Source of the DNA: Athripsodes cinereus
Taxonomy: Eukaryota; Arthropoda; Insecta; Trichoptera; Leptoceridae
Direction: 5' to 3'
Assembly: GCA_947579605.1 (NCBI GenBank)
Contig: CANPUW010000007.1
Coordinates: 1-64,000, forward strand
DNA: 64,000 bases
The notes below the pieces were generated by a model that was not told the DNA's origin, did no database searches, and was given only the letters and a program-made list of their open reading frames with translations. Position numbers and translations under genes: made by a program. This document shows, piece by piece, positions 63,376 to 64,000 of the stretch. How positions within the stretch are numbered: position 1 is the first letter of the stretch; every line of letters begins with the position of its first letter.

Positions 63376-64000
63376 TTCCCGTGAGGGGTTTTAAGGTCCT
63401 CCATCGGGCGCCTCCCCGGGTGGTGGATAGGGGAAAACTTCACAGATATGTGTGGTATCGGGGAAATCAAATACCCGAGGCGAACCAAAACCTAGGCATG
63501 GGCATGCCTTCAGTCTACAGTCAGACATGTCCTAGGGGACCCCACCCCGACAGAAAAGGTGGCATGGACATGCCATTGTCTCTTTAGACATGTCCTATGG
63601 GAGCTGTCCCAGAAAGAAACAGCTAAAAAAGTGGAAAAAAATGTCGATTGTAAACAAGGACTTTGTACCCCAGGAGGGTACCTCCACCGTTGGTGGAGGA
63701 GAATCCCTCCCCAAGGATACTTCGGTGTCTTTGGGCTGCCCCTCGGACTCTGGGGAGGGCAAACAACGACACAATAGAAAGATTTACGATGAGGAGACCA
63801 AGAAGGAGATAATCCTCATAGAGGAGGAAAAAAGAGTATTCGCACGTCGGGATTCTATTCACAGAACACCACCGGGAATATCAACGACTAGAAATATACT
63901 GAGGACGCCAGGACCGACAAATGAGAGCGTTTCTGAACGGACTGGGGCCAATGCTCACCCCGAACCTGACAGAGAGCCAAAAAAAAGGAAATTTGCCCAA
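63376..64000 (+). mobile_element. Telomeric LINE C, 5' end, runs off the window
   Basis: Starts directly after the TTAGG array with a GC-rich 5' UTR (63376-63640) that contains two related blocks (GGCATG...ACATGTCCTA at 63499-63533 and 63562-63597), followed by an ORF1. Its orientation is opposite to LINEs A and B, as TRAS and SART families are to each other in the silkworm. Confidence 0.75.
63641..64000 (+). CDS. Putative ORF1 N-terminus of LINE C (partial)
   Basis: ATG at 63641 opens a frame to the end of the window (120 codons, no stop). It reads MSIVNKDFVPQEGTSTVGGG, later IYDEETKKEIILIEEEKRVF and REPKKRKFAQ. It is hydrophilic with a basic cluster (KKRK) suggestive of nuclear localisation, as in R1-clade ORF1 proteins. 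Zinc knuckles would lie beyond the window. The assignment rests on position after a TTAGG array and composition, not on a diagnostic motif. Confidence 0.6.
   Translation, partial: MSIVNKDFVPQEGTSTVGGGESLPKDTSVSLGCPSDSGEGKQRHNRKIYDEETKKEIILIEEEKRVFARRDSIHRTPPGISTTRNILRTPGPTNESVSERTGANAHPEPDREPKKRKFAQ

Overview
This is eukaryotic, AT-rich DNA from an arthropod, probably a hemipteran and possibly aphid-like. The evidence is perfect (TTAGG)n telomere-type repeats, many 'TAGGTAGGTACCTACC' motifs, and insect-type LINEs (Jockey/CR1-like, restriction-like-endonuclease and TRAS/SART-like), mariner, hAT, piggyBac-like and Helitron sequences. No bacterial-style genes were found. The organism call is an inference. 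Only one ordinary host gene is recognisable: the 5' part of an Hsp110/HSPA4-type chaperone on the minus strand. Its exon 1 lies at 27898-28028 and exon 2 at 11399-11793, with canonical splice sites and a 16.1 kb intron. The rest of the gene is not visible and probably continues on the minus strand below base 11399 or beyond the window.  Layout, 1-11.4 kb: two old copies of a very long LTR (one a solo LTR with a 4-bp target duplication), then a hAT-type element (3575-7745, perfect 8-bp duplication). That element was invaded by a Jockey-like LINE, whose endonuclease was in turn split by a short retroposon. LINE 3' ends and RT fragments follow. 11.4-28 kb (chaperone intron 1): Helitron ends, LTR-like debris, a LINE with a PD-(D/E)XK-type endonuclease that carries a nearly intact mariner, a 169-bp tandem satellite and two TIR elements. 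28-36 kb: the chaperone 5' flank, a piggyBac-like 1.2 kb element, and an apparently intact two-ORF CR1-like LINE (31222-35943) inserted into an older RNase-H-bearing LINE.  36-44 kb: tandem minisatellites, a doubled tRNA-derived SINE, a second hAT-like element containing RT debris, and a 66-bp hAT hairpin MITE. 44059-49924: a complete LTR element with matching 1735-bp LTRs and a 4-bp duplication. Its only protein has a capsid/Gag-like region followed by two hydrophobic segments and a basic tail, with no pol. It is the best candidate for something undescribed.  52-64 kb: another fragment of the RLE LINE (with a 312-bp piggyBac-like MITE) abuts a telomeric-repeat block. There, two minus-strand TRAS/SART-like retrotransposons sit one after another in TTAGG repeats, and a third starts on the plus strand from the other side of a perfect (TTAGG)32 array. 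A truncated CR1-like LINE splits the RNase H domain of the second. The window therefore reads as a stratified transposon graveyard with a few young elements (gag-only LTR element, CR1-like LINE, mariner, telomeric LINEs).
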